Of a stretch of 16,161 nucleotides of DNA, positions 1 to 6,847 are shown one piece after another. Position 1 is the stretch's first letter. Every line of letters starts with the position of its first letter. The position numbers and the translations under genes were made by a program. This stretch comes from an uncultured Novosphingobium sp. (lineage in GTDB: Bacteria > Pseudomonadota > Alphaproteobacteria > Sphingomonadales > Sphingomonadaceae), in the NCBI GenBank assembly GCA_937996535.1, contig CALKVF010000003.1, forward strand, positions 1 through 16,161, given 5' to 3'. The notes below the pieces were generated by a model. It searched no databases and had not been told where the DNA came from. It saw nothing but the letters and a program-made list of their open reading frames with translations.

Positions 1-530
1 CGCGCGTGCGCCTGCTCAACATCGGCACCGAAGAAACCAAGGGCACCGAAGACCTGCAGGTCGCCGCCGCGCAGTTGCGCGCTGCTGCCGATGATCTCTC
101 GATCGTGTTCGACGGCTTTACCGAAGCCGACAAGCTCGGCCGCGGCGATGTCGACGTGGTGGTAACCGATGGGTTCTCGGGCAACATCGCGCTGAAAGCG
201 GTTGAAGGCACGGCGCGGTTCGTGGCCGATCTGTTGCGTCGCAGCTTTGCGAGTTCGCTGCGCTCGAAGTTCGGGTTCCTGATCTCGCGCCCGGCGACCG
301 AGCTGCTCAAGCATCATCTCGATCCCAACAACCACAACGGCGCGGTCTTCCTCGGCCTCAACGGGGTGGTGGTGAAGAGCCACGGCAGTGCCAACGTGCT
401 GGGCGTGGCCAATGCGGTCGCGGTTACCGCGCGGCTGCTCGAAGAAAACCTGACCGAGCGGATCGCGGCGGACCTCGCCCGGCTCGGCGCCGAGAGCCTG
501 CGCAAGGCTCCGAAGGCAGGAGTTGAATGA
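1..530 (+). CDS. plsX: Phosphate acyltransferase PlsX, C-terminal part (5' end outside window)
   Basis: PlsX makes acyl-phosphate from acyl-ACP, the first step of the PlsX/PlsY route to phosphatidic acid; it is a soluble, membrane-associated enzyme. The visible part is about 175 residues of a protein normally near 340, read in the frame beginning at base 3. Family signatures are clear: LLNIGTEETKG at the left edge, then DGFSGNIALKAVEG, and later GAVFLGLNGVVVKSHG. A GTG at base 6 is internal, not a start, because the conserved LLNIG block normally lies deep inside the protein. The stop TGA (528-530) overlaps the fabH start as ATGA, which implies co-transcription and translational coupling with fabH, the usual arrangement in proteobacteria. 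Confidence 0.95.
   Translation, partial: RVRLLNIGTEETKGTEDLQVAAAQLRAAADDLSIVFDGFTEADKLGRGDVDVVVTDGFSGNIALKAVEGTARFVADLLRRSFASSLRSKFGFLISRPATELLKHHLDPNNHNGAVFLGLNGVVVKSHGSANVLGVANAVAVTARLLEENLTERIAADLARLGAESLRKAPKAGVE
518..522 (+). promoter_or_regulatory. Ribosome binding site of fabH
   Basis: AGGAG lies inside the end of plsX, 4 nt before the ATG at 527. It supports this fabH start together with the ATGA overlap. Confidence 0.7.
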
Positions 531-1495
531 TTCGCCGTTCCGTCCTGATTGGCACGGGCTCTGCCCTGCCGAAGCGTGTCGTTACCAACGCCGAACTGGC
601 GGAGAAGGTCGACACCAGCGACGAATGGATCGTCGAGCGTAGCGGAATTCGCACCCGCTATATCGCTGACGACAGCGAAACCACCGCCTCGCTGGCGACC
701 GATGCTGCCAAGGCCGCGCTAGCTGCGGCCGGTGTCTCGGGCGATTCGATCGGGCTGATCGTGCTCGCCACGGCCACCCCGAACCAGACCTTCCCGGCGA
801 CCGCGACCCTGGTGCAGGACGCAATCGGCGCGAATGGCGGGATGGCCTTCGACGTTGCCGCGGTGTGCTCGGGCTTTCTCTATGCGGTCGGCGTTGCGGA
901 TTCGATGCTGCGCACCGGCATGGCCCAGCGCGCGCTGGTGATCGGCGCTGAAACCTTCAGCCGGATTCTCGACTGGGAAGACCGAACCACCTGCGTGCTG
1001 TTTGGCGACGGGGCCGGCGCGATCGTGCTTGAAGCGCGGGATGTGGCTGAAGACGGCCCGGGGATCCTTGCGACCGAGCTCCACGCCGATGGCGCACATA
1101 ACGAACTGCTCTACGTTGATGGTGGTCCTTCGACCACCGGGACGGTCGGCCATGTCCGCATGAAGGGCCGCGAAGTGTTCCGCCACGCGGTGGTGAACCT
1201 TGCCGAAGTGCTGGCCTCGGTGCTCGGCGACGTGGGCCTGGTGCCCGCCGATCTCGACTGGGTGGTGCCGCACCAGGCCAATCAGCGCATCCTCGATGCG
1301 ACCGCCAAGAAGCTGGGGCTGCCGGCCGAAAAGGTCGTGGTCACGGTTGATCGCCACGCCAATACCTCGGCGGCTTCGGTGCCGCTCGCGCTCGATACGG
1401 CGGTGCGCGACGGGCGGATCAAGCCCGGCGATCTGGTCATGCTCGAAGCGATGGGCGGAGGCTTCACCTGGGGCGCCAGCCTGCTGCGCGTGTAA
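527..1495 (+). CDS. fabH: 3-oxoacyl-ACP synthase III (FabH)
   Basis: FabH starts type II fatty acid synthesis in the cytosol by condensing an acyl-CoA (usually acetyl-CoA) with malonyl-ACP. The product is 322 residues, the usual length (E. coli 317). The thiolase-fold catalytic triad is complete: Cys114 in DVAAVCSGF, His249 in VPHQANQRI and Asn279 in RHANTSAAS. The N-terminal SDEWIVERSGIRTR block and the C-terminal GGGFTWGA block are also typical. The ATG is fixed by an AGGAG site and a 4-nt ATGA overlap with plsX, so the two genes form one lipid-synthesis unit. After the stop there is about 100 nt before ihfA. Nothing in the sequence suggests loss of function. Acyl-chain preference cannot be told from the sequence alone. 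Confidence 0.97.
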   Translation: MIRRSVLIGTGSALPKRVVTNAELAEKVDTSDEWIVERSGIRTRYIADDSETTASLATDAAKAALAAAGVSGDSIGLIVLATATPNQTFPATATLVQDAIGANGGMAFDVAAVCSGFLYAVGVADSMLRTGMAQRALVIGAETFSRILDWEDRTTCVLFGDGAGAIVLEARDVAEDGPGILATELHADGAHNELLYVDGGPSTTGTVGHVRMKGREVFRHAVVNLAEVLASVLGDVGLVPADLDWVVPHQANQRILDATAKKLGLPAEKVVVTVDRHANTSAASVPLALDTAVRDGRIKPGDLVMLEAMGGGFTWGASLLRV

Positions 1496-1526
1496 CATTT
1501 CGGGAAAACCTGCAAAAATCCGCGAG

Positions 1527-1559
1527 TTGCATTGCAATTTTGCGTCAAATTTGTATTTT
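1527..1559 (+). promoter_or_regulatory. Possible ihfA promoter with palindrome
   Basis: The fabH-ihfA gap (1496-1597) is clearly more AT-rich than its surroundings. It holds a perfect 11-base palindrome TTGCATTGCAA (1527-1537). Its right half can be read as a -35 box TTGCAA (1532-1537), followed by 16 nt and a -10-like TATTTT (1554-1559). Each hexamer matches the sigma-70 consensus at 4 of 6 positions. Such a promoter would let ihfA-merR be transcribed apart from plsX-fabH. This is a by-eye match only; the palindrome could equally be an operator. Confidence 0.35.
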
Positions 1560-1583
1560 CCGATTCGGGGGTCGCGTCCATCG

Positions 1584-1595
1584 AAAGGAAAGGAG
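1584..1595 (+). promoter_or_regulatory. Double Shine-Dalgarno of ihfA
   Basis: AAAGGAAAGGAG contains two purine-rich cores. The first is 8 nt from the ATG at 1598. The second, AGGAG, is only 2 nt from 1598 but 11 nt from the in-frame ATG at 1607. The start of ihfA is therefore uncertain by three codons. Confidence 0.6.
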
Positions 1596-1597
1596 CA

Positions 1598-1894
1598 ATG
1601 CGCTCCATGAGCACGCTGACCAGGGCCGATCTGGCCGAAGCCATCAACCGCAAGCTGGGCCTTTCGCGCTCGGAATCGCTGGGAATGGTCGAATCTATTC
1701 TCGATCACATGTCGAATGCGCTCGAAAACGGCGAAAACGTGAAGATCTCGGGTTTCGGGACTTTCCTGCTGCGCGACAAGGGGGAGCGCGTGGGCCGCAA
1801 TCCCAAGACCGGCATCGAAGTGCCGATCACCCCGCGCCGCGTCATGACCTTCCGCGCCAGCCAGATGCTGAAGGAGCGGATCGCTCGCGGATGA
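1598..1894 (+). CDS. ihfA: Integration host factor alpha subunit
   Basis: IHF alpha pairs with IHF beta to form a nucleoid protein that sharply bends DNA at specific sites, affecting transcription, recombination and replication. The product is 98 residues (95 if the ATG at 1607 is used), normal for the HU/IHF family. It shows the family hallmarks: LTRADLAEAIN at the N-terminus, the GENVKISGFGTF block and the DNA-intercalating arm GRNPKTGIEVPI with its key proline. The position between fabH and a MerR-type regulator is typical of alphaproteobacteria and supports the alpha subunit rather than HU. The stop overlaps the next gene as ATGA (1891-1894), so the two are probably translated together. 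The open frame runs further upstream to 1532, but that part has no ribosome site and is unlike the family. Confidence 0.93.
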   Translation: MRSMSTLTRADLAEAINRKLGLSRSESLGMVESILDHMSNALENGENVKISGFGTFLLRDKGERVGRNPKTGIEVPITPRRVMTFRASQMLKERIARG

Positions 1895-2415
1895 GCAGCG
1901 ACCCTCTCCTTGACCACCAGTCCGGTGCCGCGCTGAGCGAGCAGGCCGCCCATGCGGCGGGCGCGGCTCCGCACGGGCAGGCCGCGGCTGGTGGCGGAGA
2001 GGCGGCGACTTTCGCTGACGACAAGGATCCCGAGGCGCTGCGCACGATTGGCGAAGTCGCCGCGGCGCTCGGTATCCGCCAACACGTGCTGCGTTATTGG
2101 GAAGAGCAGTTCCCGATGCTCCGCCCGCTCAAGCGGAGCGGCGGACGCCGCTATTACCGCCCCGAAGATGTCCGGCTGGTCGAGGCGATCGATCGCCTGG
2201 TCCACCGTGAAGGCTATACCCTCAAGGGCGCGAAGAAAGTGCTGCAAGGCGGCGGTGCCAAGGCGGCCAAGGCTGCGCCCGCCGCGCCTGTGCCCCAGCC
2301 GCAAGCTGCCCCCACAATCCCGGCCGAAGCTGCGGCGCAGCAGCCGGCCTTTGCCTATCGCGCGCGGCTGATCGCCATCCGCAGCGCGCTGGCCGGCGCC
2401 CTCCACGAGGCGTGA
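1891..2415 (+). CDS. MerR-family transcriptional regulator
   Basis: This is a 174-residue DNA-binding protein. A MerR winged helix-turn-helix is clear at about residues 50-118: LRTIGEVAAALGI (recognition region), HVLRYWEEQFP, and the wing GGRRYYRPEDVRLVEAI. Residues 1-48 form a low-complexity Ala/Gly-rich lead. The segment after about 120 is Ala/Pro/Gln-rich linker plus a short helix ending ALAGALHEA. There is no recognisable effector-binding domain and no metal-binding cysteine pair, so the usual metal-sensing MerR role is not supported. Start ATG 1891 overlaps the ihfA stop. Proteins of this type follow ihfA in many alphaproteobacteria, but I know of no firm target. It is probably expressed with ihfA. 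Confidence 0.88.
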   Translation: MSSDPLLDHQSGAALSEQAAHAAGAAPHGQAAAGGGEAATFADDKDPEALRTIGEVAAALGIRQHVLRYWEEQFPMLRPLKRSGGRRYYRPEDVRLVEAIDRLVHREGYTLKGAKKVLQGGGAKAAKAAPAAPVPQPQAAPTIPAEAAAQQPAFAYRARLIAIRSALAGALHEA

Positions 2416-2416
2416 T

Positions 2417-2437
2417 GCCGGGCCCGCGTGGGCCGGC
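2417..2437. terminator. Hairpin between merR-type gene and histidine phosphatase gene
   Basis: Starting 2 nt after the regulator stop, GCCGG-(bulged G)-CCC pairs with GGGCCGGC across a 4-nt loop, giving 8 G:C pairs. A modest T-rich run (GTATTCTT) follows on the + strand; no T-run follows on the - strand. It lies between converging genes (stops at 2415 and 2452), so it may serve as a weak bidirectional terminator. Confidence 0.5.
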
Positions 2438-2451
2438 GTATTCTTGCAAAA

Positions 2452-3006
2452 TCAGCCGAAATCGGGGCCGAGCGCGGCATCAAGGTCGCGCGGGCGGGTC
2501 AGGTGCGCCAGCCGGGCGCAGCCGTCCTTGAGATCGCTCCACCGTTCGATGTCGAGTTCGAGCACGGCATAGGCCGCGGTCGGGAACTTGGCTTCGACGA
2601 TATCGCGCAGCGGGCTTGAGCCATCGTCGGGCACCAGATCGAAGATCAGATCCTCCAGTCCGGGATTGTGCCCGACCATCAGGATCGCCTTGGGGCTTAC
2701 GGCGGTGTCGCCATCCTGTTCGCGCAGCAGGTCGGCCAGCGTGGCGCTGCTCGCCAGATAGATCCGCCGGTCCCAGTTGATCGCGATCGGCGCGGCGGCG
2801 GCCTGGCTCGCGATCTCGATCGTTTCGGCGCAGCGGATCGCGGGCGAGGCCATGACCCGGTCCCAGCGCACGCCATGTTCGCGGATATGCTGGCCCATCA
2901 CTTCGGCGCCCTGGCGGCCGCGGGCATTGAGCGGGCGATCGAAATCGCGCGCGCGCGGGTCGTGCCAATCGGACTTGGCGTGGCGGAACAGGCCCAAGAT
3001 TTTCAT
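2452..3006 (-). CDS. SixA-like histidine phosphatase family protein
   Basis: This is a 184-residue branch-1 histidine phosphatase. The catalytic RHA block is at the very start (LFRHAKSDW, Arg8-His9, His9 being the phospho-acceptor). A second arginine is in SPAIRCAET (Arg58) and the second histidine in MVGHNPGLED (His113). RHAKSxW at the N-terminus is typical of SixA, which in E. coli removes phosphate from phosphohistidine domains of ArcB or the nitrogen phosphotransferase system. The true substrate here is unknown, and small-molecule phosphatases share the fold. The gene starts 10 nt after the stop of the upstream helicase gene and lacks a strong ribosome site, so it probably depends on coupling to that gene. 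Confidence 0.9.
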   Translation of the reverse strand: MKILGLFRHAKSDWHDPRARDFDRPLNARGRQGAEVMGQHIREHGVRWDRVMASPAIRCAETIEIASQAAAAPIAINWDRRIYLASSATLADLLREQDGDTAVSPKAILMVGHNPGLEDLIFDLVPDDGSSPLRDIVEAKFPTAAYAVLELDIERWSDLKDGCARLAHLTRPRDLDAALGPDFG

Positions 3007-3016
3007 TGGCGGATCT

Positions 3017-5740
3017 TCACAGCTGGCTCTCGCTCGGGACAGCGGATTTCAAAGCACCGCTGGCAATGCGTTGTAAAGCCTCCTCAAGCGTCAATCTGGT
3101 GACAGGGGTGCCGGCCGGGAACGCACTCAGCAGGCGGCTGGGGAAGGCGGCAGACAGGACCACGAAATGGCCGTGGTCCTCGCGGCTGCGGATCAGGCGG
3201 CCAAAGGCCTGGGCCAGCCGCGCGCGAATGATCCGGTCGTCATAGGCGCTGCCGCCGCCCGCCACGCGCCGCGCGCGGTGGAGGATCGACGGCTTGGGCC
3301 AGGGCACTTGTTCCATCACCACCAGCCGCAGCGAATGGCCGGGCACGTCTACCCCATCGCGCAGCGCATCGGTGCCGAGCAGCGAAGCGCGCGGATCGTC
3401 GCGGAAAATATCAACCAGCGTGCCGGTGTCGATCGGATCGACGTGCTGGGCATAGAGCGGCAGCCCGGTGCGGGCGAGGCGGTCAGCGATCCGGCCATGC
3501 ACCGCGCGCAGGCGGCGGATCGCGGTGAACAGCCCCAGCGCGCCGCCGCCCGAGGCTTCGATCAGCCGGGCATAGGCTCCGGCCAGCGCCGCGACATCGC
3601 CCTTGGCGACATCGGTGACGATCAGCACTTCGGCCTGGGCGGCATAGTCGAACGGGCTGTCAAAGCCCGAGAGGCGCGGGGCCAGTGCCAGATGCGGCGC
3701 GCCGCTGCGGGCGACTGCGCTGTCCCAGTCGGGCCCGTCCTTGAGCGTTGCGGAGGTGATCATCACCCCGTGCGCGGGTTCGAGCACGACCTGCGCGAAG
3801 GGCTGCATCGGATCGAGCCAGCGGCGGTGGATGCCGATATCGAATTCGCGGGCATCGCCGCGTTCGACCGCCAGCCAATCGACATATTCGGGGTCGGCCG
3901 GCCCGCCGAGCCGCGCCAGCAGCGCTTCCCATGCGGCAATCATGTCGATCCGCCACGACAGCGAGTGGCGCGCACCTTCGATCCGGGCGCGGCCCTGGCC
4001 ATCGAGCCAGTCGGGCCCATCGGCCAGCAGGGCCTCAAGCCGCACGCCCAGCCGGATCAGCGGCACCCGCAGATCGGCCAGCGCGGCCTGCGCCGCCCCC
4101 GCGCGCTCGACCAGCGGGCCATCAAGCTGCGCGGCTTCGGTTTCAAGGCCGTATCCCGCTTCCTGCTCGCCGCTTTCATCGCGGGCATAGACCGTGGCGC
4201 GCACCGCCGCGAGCAGCTCTTCGATCGGGCCGGAGGGGGCGTTTTCCTGCAGCCGCTGCAACCAGCCGTCGCCGGGCAGAGCCTCGGCCCCTTGCCGCGC
4301 GGCGGCGATGGCCTTGGCCCCGGCCTCGTCATAGCTGGCAATGTCGGCCAGCCGCGCCGCGAGCCCGCGCCGCCGCCCCTTTGAGCCGCGTTCAGGGCCG
4401 ATCACCCAGCGCCGCAGCTCGATTGCCTCGGCCCCGGTGAGCGCGGCGGCGAAGGTCGAATCCGCCGCTTCGAACACGTGGTGCCCTTCGTCGAACACGA
4501 TCCGGGTCGGCCGCAGGGCTGCATCGCGCCCCCGTGCGGCATTGACCATCACCAGCGCATGATTGGCGATCACAAGATCGGCCTGGGCGCTGTCACGGCT
4601 GGCGCGCTCGATGAAGCATTTGCGGTAGTGCGGGCAGCCGGCATAGACGCATTCGCCGCGCCGGTCGGTCAGCGCCGCGATCCCGCGCTGGCGAAACAGC
4701 GTGCCAAGCCAGCCCGGCAGATCGCCGCCGATCATGTCGCCGTCCTGGCTATAGGCGGCCCAGCGCGCGACCAATTGCGCCATCACCGCTGCGCGGCCGT
4801 TGAACCCGCCCTGCAGCGCGTCTTCGAGGTTGAGCAGGCAGAGATAGTTTTCGCGGCCCTTGCGCACCACGACCGGCGGCGAGCCATCGGCGCGGCTGCC
4901 GCGCCCTGCCTCGGGCCAGGCGCGGCGGCTTTCGCGGCGCAGCTGGCGCTGGAGGGCCTTGGTATAGGTCGAAACCCAGACTGTGCCGCCCGACTGTTCG
5001 GCCCACAGCGAGGCCGGGGCAAGGTAGCCGAGCGTCTTGCCGATCCCGGTTCCGGCCTGGGCGAGCAGCAGGTGCGGCAGGCCCGATCGGCTGCGCGGGG
5101 CAAAGACGTGCGCGGCCTCGGTGGCATAGGCCTGCTGGGTGGGGCGGCTTTCGGCGCCGGTGCCGGTCAGGTGTTCCAGCCGGCTCAGCACGGCCACCGG
5201 ATCGAGCGCGACCTGCGCGGGCTGGGGCCGCTCAGGGGCTTCGTCCCATTCGGGAAGGCGTGCGAACAGCCAGCGTTCGGCCCGGTCTGGGGCATTGATC
5301 CGCGCGGTTAGCAGCGGCGCCCAGGCCCAGCGCAGCCGCACCAGGTTTTGCAGCGTGCTCCACGCGCCTTCGCGCTCGCGCCAGGCGGCGTCCTGGCAGG
5401 TGGCGAGCAGCACTTCGGCGGCCTGTTGCAGCAGCAGCGGCACCGCGCCGTCATCGCCCGGTTCCTCAAGGTCGAGCGCGTGGGCCAGCCCTTTGGGTGT
5501 AGGCACCATGAAGCGGGCCGGGTGTACGAAGGCGAACAGTTCGAGCAGGTCGAGCCCCGACAGGTCGGGATAGCCGAGCCGGGTTGCCACGAGCGGGGCA
5601 TTGAGCATCAGCAGCGGGGTATCGGCCGCCGCGACGATCGCATCGCCCTTGGACACCGCGCGGGTCATGCCCGCGCCATCGCGCAGCCAGCAGCCACCGT
5701 GGCTGGCATGGATCGCGGGAAGGGGCAGGGCCTCGGCCAT
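3017..5740 (-). CDS. DinG/Rad3-type ATP-dependent DNA helicase with Fe-S cluster
   Basis: A large superfamily 2 helicase of the XPD/DinG branch, likely a 5'-3' DNA unwinding enzyme in repair or R-loop removal. Counting from ATG 5740 (907 residues), the Walker A is AQAGTGIGKT (Lys235). Cys301, Cys364, Cys369 and Cys375 are placed as the 4Fe-4S ligands. The Walker B is VFDEGHH (417-420, DEGH). Motif III-like ITSATL is near 661, and motif VI is QAFGRLIRSRED near 844. The first ~190 residues are an N-terminal extension lacking in E. coli DinG (716 aa). A GTG at 5788 would add 16 residues. I prefer ATG because the segment AEALPLPAIHASH looks like the family's usual N-terminus (from memory); neither start has a clear ribosome site. 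It probably forms an operon with the downstream phosphatase gene. Confidence 0.92.
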   Translation of the reverse strand: MAEALPLPAIHASHGGCWLRDGAGMTRAVSKGDAIVAAADTPLLMLNAPLVATRLGYPDLSGLDLLELFAFVHPARFMVPTPKGLAHALDLEEPGDDGAVPLLLQQAAEVLLATCQDAAWREREGAWSTLQNLVRLRWAWAPLLTARINAPDRAERWLFARLPEWDEAPERPQPAQVALDPVAVLSRLEHLTGTGAESRPTQQAYATEAAHVFAPRSRSGLPHLLLAQAGTGIGKTLGYLAPASLWAEQSGGTVWVSTYTKALQRQLRRESRRAWPEAGRGSRADGSPPVVVRKGRENYLCLLNLEDALQGGFNGRAAVMAQLVARWAAYSQDGDMIGGDLPGWLGTLFRQRGIAALTDRRGECVYAGCPHYRKCFIERASRDSAQADLVIANHALVMVNAARGRDAALRPTRIVFDEGHHVFEAADSTFAAALTGAEAIELRRWVIGPERGSKGRRRGLAARLADIASYDEAGAKAIAAARQGAEALPGDGWLQRLQENAPSGPIEELLAAVRATVYARDESGEQEAGYGLETEAAQLDGPLVERAGAAQAALADLRVPLIRLGVRLEALLADGPDWLDGQGRARIEGARHSLSWRIDMIAAWEALLARLGGPADPEYVDWLAVERGDAREFDIGIHRRWLDPMQPFAQVVLEPAHGVMITSATLKDGPDWDSAVARSGAPHLALAPRLSGFDSPFDYAAQAEVLIVTDVAKGDVAALAGAYARLIEASGGGALGLFTAIRRLRAVHGRIADRLARTGLPLYAQHVDPIDTGTLVDIFRDDPRASLLGTDALRDGVDVPGHSLRLVVMEQVPWPKPSILHRARRVAGGGSAYDDRIIRARLAQAFGRLIRSREDHGHFVVLSAAFPSRLLSAFPAGTPVTRLTLEEALQRIASGALKSAVPSESQL

Positions 5741-5839
5741 GGCCCAGCGATAGGCCGCAAGGGGAAGGCGGGGCAAGAGGGGGCGCACGGCTTGACCACA
5801 TGCGCTGTGCCCCTGCGAAAATTTCCCGCCCGGTAGGGT

Positions 5840-5865
5840 TAATTTTCGCCGGCCGCTGCCGCTCT
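5840..5865 (+). promoter_or_regulatory. Possible sigma-28 (FliA) promoter of flagellin
   Basis: TAATTTTC (5840-5847), a 10-nt spacer and GCCGCTCT (5858-5865) resemble the flagellar sigma-28 pattern TAAAGTTT-N11-GCCGATAA. Five of eight bases match in each box, with the spacer one base short. It lies 65-90 nt upstream of the flagellin ATG in the 141-nt gap between divergent genes. This is a by-eye match only. Confidence 0.35.
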
Positions 5866-5915
5866 TTGTTGGGCAAGCGTCGTGAGGACAGGGGAATCTC
5901 TTCGCACGCGGCTAC

Positions 5916-5925
5916 GGAAGGGAAG
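5916..5925 (+). promoter_or_regulatory. Ribosome binding site of flagellin
   Basis: The purine run GGAAGGGAAG ends 4 nt before ATG 5930. It selects that start over the in-frame upstream codon at 5882, whose extra 16 residues do not look like flagellin. Confidence 0.65.
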
Positions 5926-5929
5926 TGTC

Positions 5930-6760
5930 ATGTCAGTCATCAACACCAATATCAGCGCGATCCGCGCTGCGAATGCGTCGAACGCCGCCAACAAGATGCT
6001 GGGCACCGCGATGGACCGCCTGTCGAGCGGCAAGCGCATCAACAGCGCCAAGGACGATGCCGCCGGCCTCGCCATTGCCACCAGCATGACCGCGCAGGTG
6101 CGCGGCATGAACCAGGGCATCCGCAACGCCAACGACGGCATCTCGATGGCTCAGGCGGCCGAAGGGGCGCTGGGCGAAGTCAGTAACATGTTGCAGCGCG
6201 TGCGCGAACTGACCGTGCAGGGTTCGAACGGCACCTATTCGGCCGACGACAAGACCCGCATGAGCTCGGAAGTCACCCAGCTGCAGTCACAGATCACCGA
6301 CGTTCTCGGCAACACCGAATTCAACGGCACCAAGCTGTTTGATGGCTCCGCTGGCACCTTGGGCGTTGTCACCATTCAGGTCGGCGCCAATCCCAATGAT
6401 ACGATCGACATGACCTTTGGGGATGTCGGGGCAGGCACCGGCATGACGGCGGCACTGGCGGTTAATCTTACCGCTTTGACGGGGACCGGCGCCGAATTGA
6501 CTTCGATCGACGATGCGCTCGACGAGGTGTCGACGCTGCGCGCCAATCTCGGCGCCTCGCAGAACCGGCTCGAATCGGCGGTCAACACGCTGACCAACAA
6601 TTCGGCCAATCTGTCGGATGCGCGCTCGCGGATCGAGGATGCCGACTATTCGGCGGAAACGACCGCGATGGCCAAGGCCCAGATCCTCTCGCAGGCGTCG
6701 ACCGCGATGATCGCCCAGGCCAACCAGAGCCAGCAGAACGTGCTCTCGCTGCTGAAGTAA
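5930..6760 (+). CDS. fliC: Flagellin (filament protein)
   Basis: Flagellin is exported by the flagellar type III apparatus and polymerises into the filament. The 276-residue product is compact. It has the conserved N-terminal D0/D1 region (SVINTNISAIRAANASN, then LSSGKRINSAKDDAAGLAIA) and the C-terminal D1/D0 region (ARSRIEDADYSAETTAMAK, ending NVLSLLK). Only a short variable centre (about 140-190) lies between, so there is no large D2/D3 domain, as in other short alphaproteobacterial flagellins. The conserved LQRVRELTVQ segment (88-97) has the form recognised by animal TLR5. No secretion-chaperone, hook, cap or other flagellar gene is in the window, so it appears to be a stand-alone transcription unit. 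The preceding gap holds a possible sigma-28 site. Confidence 0.96.
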   Translation: MSVINTNISAIRAANASNAANKMLGTAMDRLSSGKRINSAKDDAAGLAIATSMTAQVRGMNQGIRNANDGISMAQAAEGALGEVSNMLQRVRELTVQGSNGTYSADDKTRMSSEVTQLQSQITDVLGNTEFNGTKLFDGSAGTLGVVTIQVGANPNDTIDMTFGDVGAGTGMTAALAVNLTALTGTGAELTSIDDALDEVSTLRANLGASQNRLESAVNTLTNNSANLSDARSRIEDADYSAETTAMAKAQILSQASTAMIAQANQSQQNVLSLLK

Positions 6761-6807
6761 GGCTTCGCAGCTCAGGCAAGTCTTCTGGCGTCACCCGGAT
6801 AGACGCG

Positions 6808-6837
6808 CCGCCGCCGTGCCGATGGGCAGGGCGGCGG
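6808..6837. terminator. Hairpin between flagellin and amidohydrolase genes
   Basis: CCGCCGCC pairs with GGCGGCGG. After one G:G mismatch, TGCC pairs with GGCA around a GATG loop, so 12 of 13 positions pair. It lies between converging stops (6760 and 6848). No T-run follows on either strand, so any termination activity would not be of the classical intrinsic kind. Confidence 0.5.
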
Positions 6838-6847
6838 TTCGCGTGCG

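Noticed and set aside
1540..1556. Possible IHF site in the ihfA leader
   Set aside because: Only the TCAA part of WATCAANNNNTTR is met and the TTR half is missing.
1532..1597. Longer ihfA start at 1532
   Set aside because: The added 22 residues have no ribosome site, lie in the AT-rich promoter-like region and are absent from the family.
719..1708. 329-codon open frame on the - strand
   Set aside because: It lies opposite fabH and the start of ihfA, both certain genes. Its translation has no recognisable domain and the composition expected from the reverse of GC-rich codons.
3167..4384. 405-codon open frame on the + strand
   Set aside because: It is fully antisense to the helicase gene, which has all its motifs in frame. 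The product is rich in Gly/Arg/Gln/His with no domain, typical of a shadow frame.
5892..5908. GG-N10-GC pattern that could be a sigma-54 promoter before flagellin
   Set aside because: Only the GG and GC pairs match and the TTGC part reads TCGC. The predicted start would fall in the ribosome site, leaving no leader.
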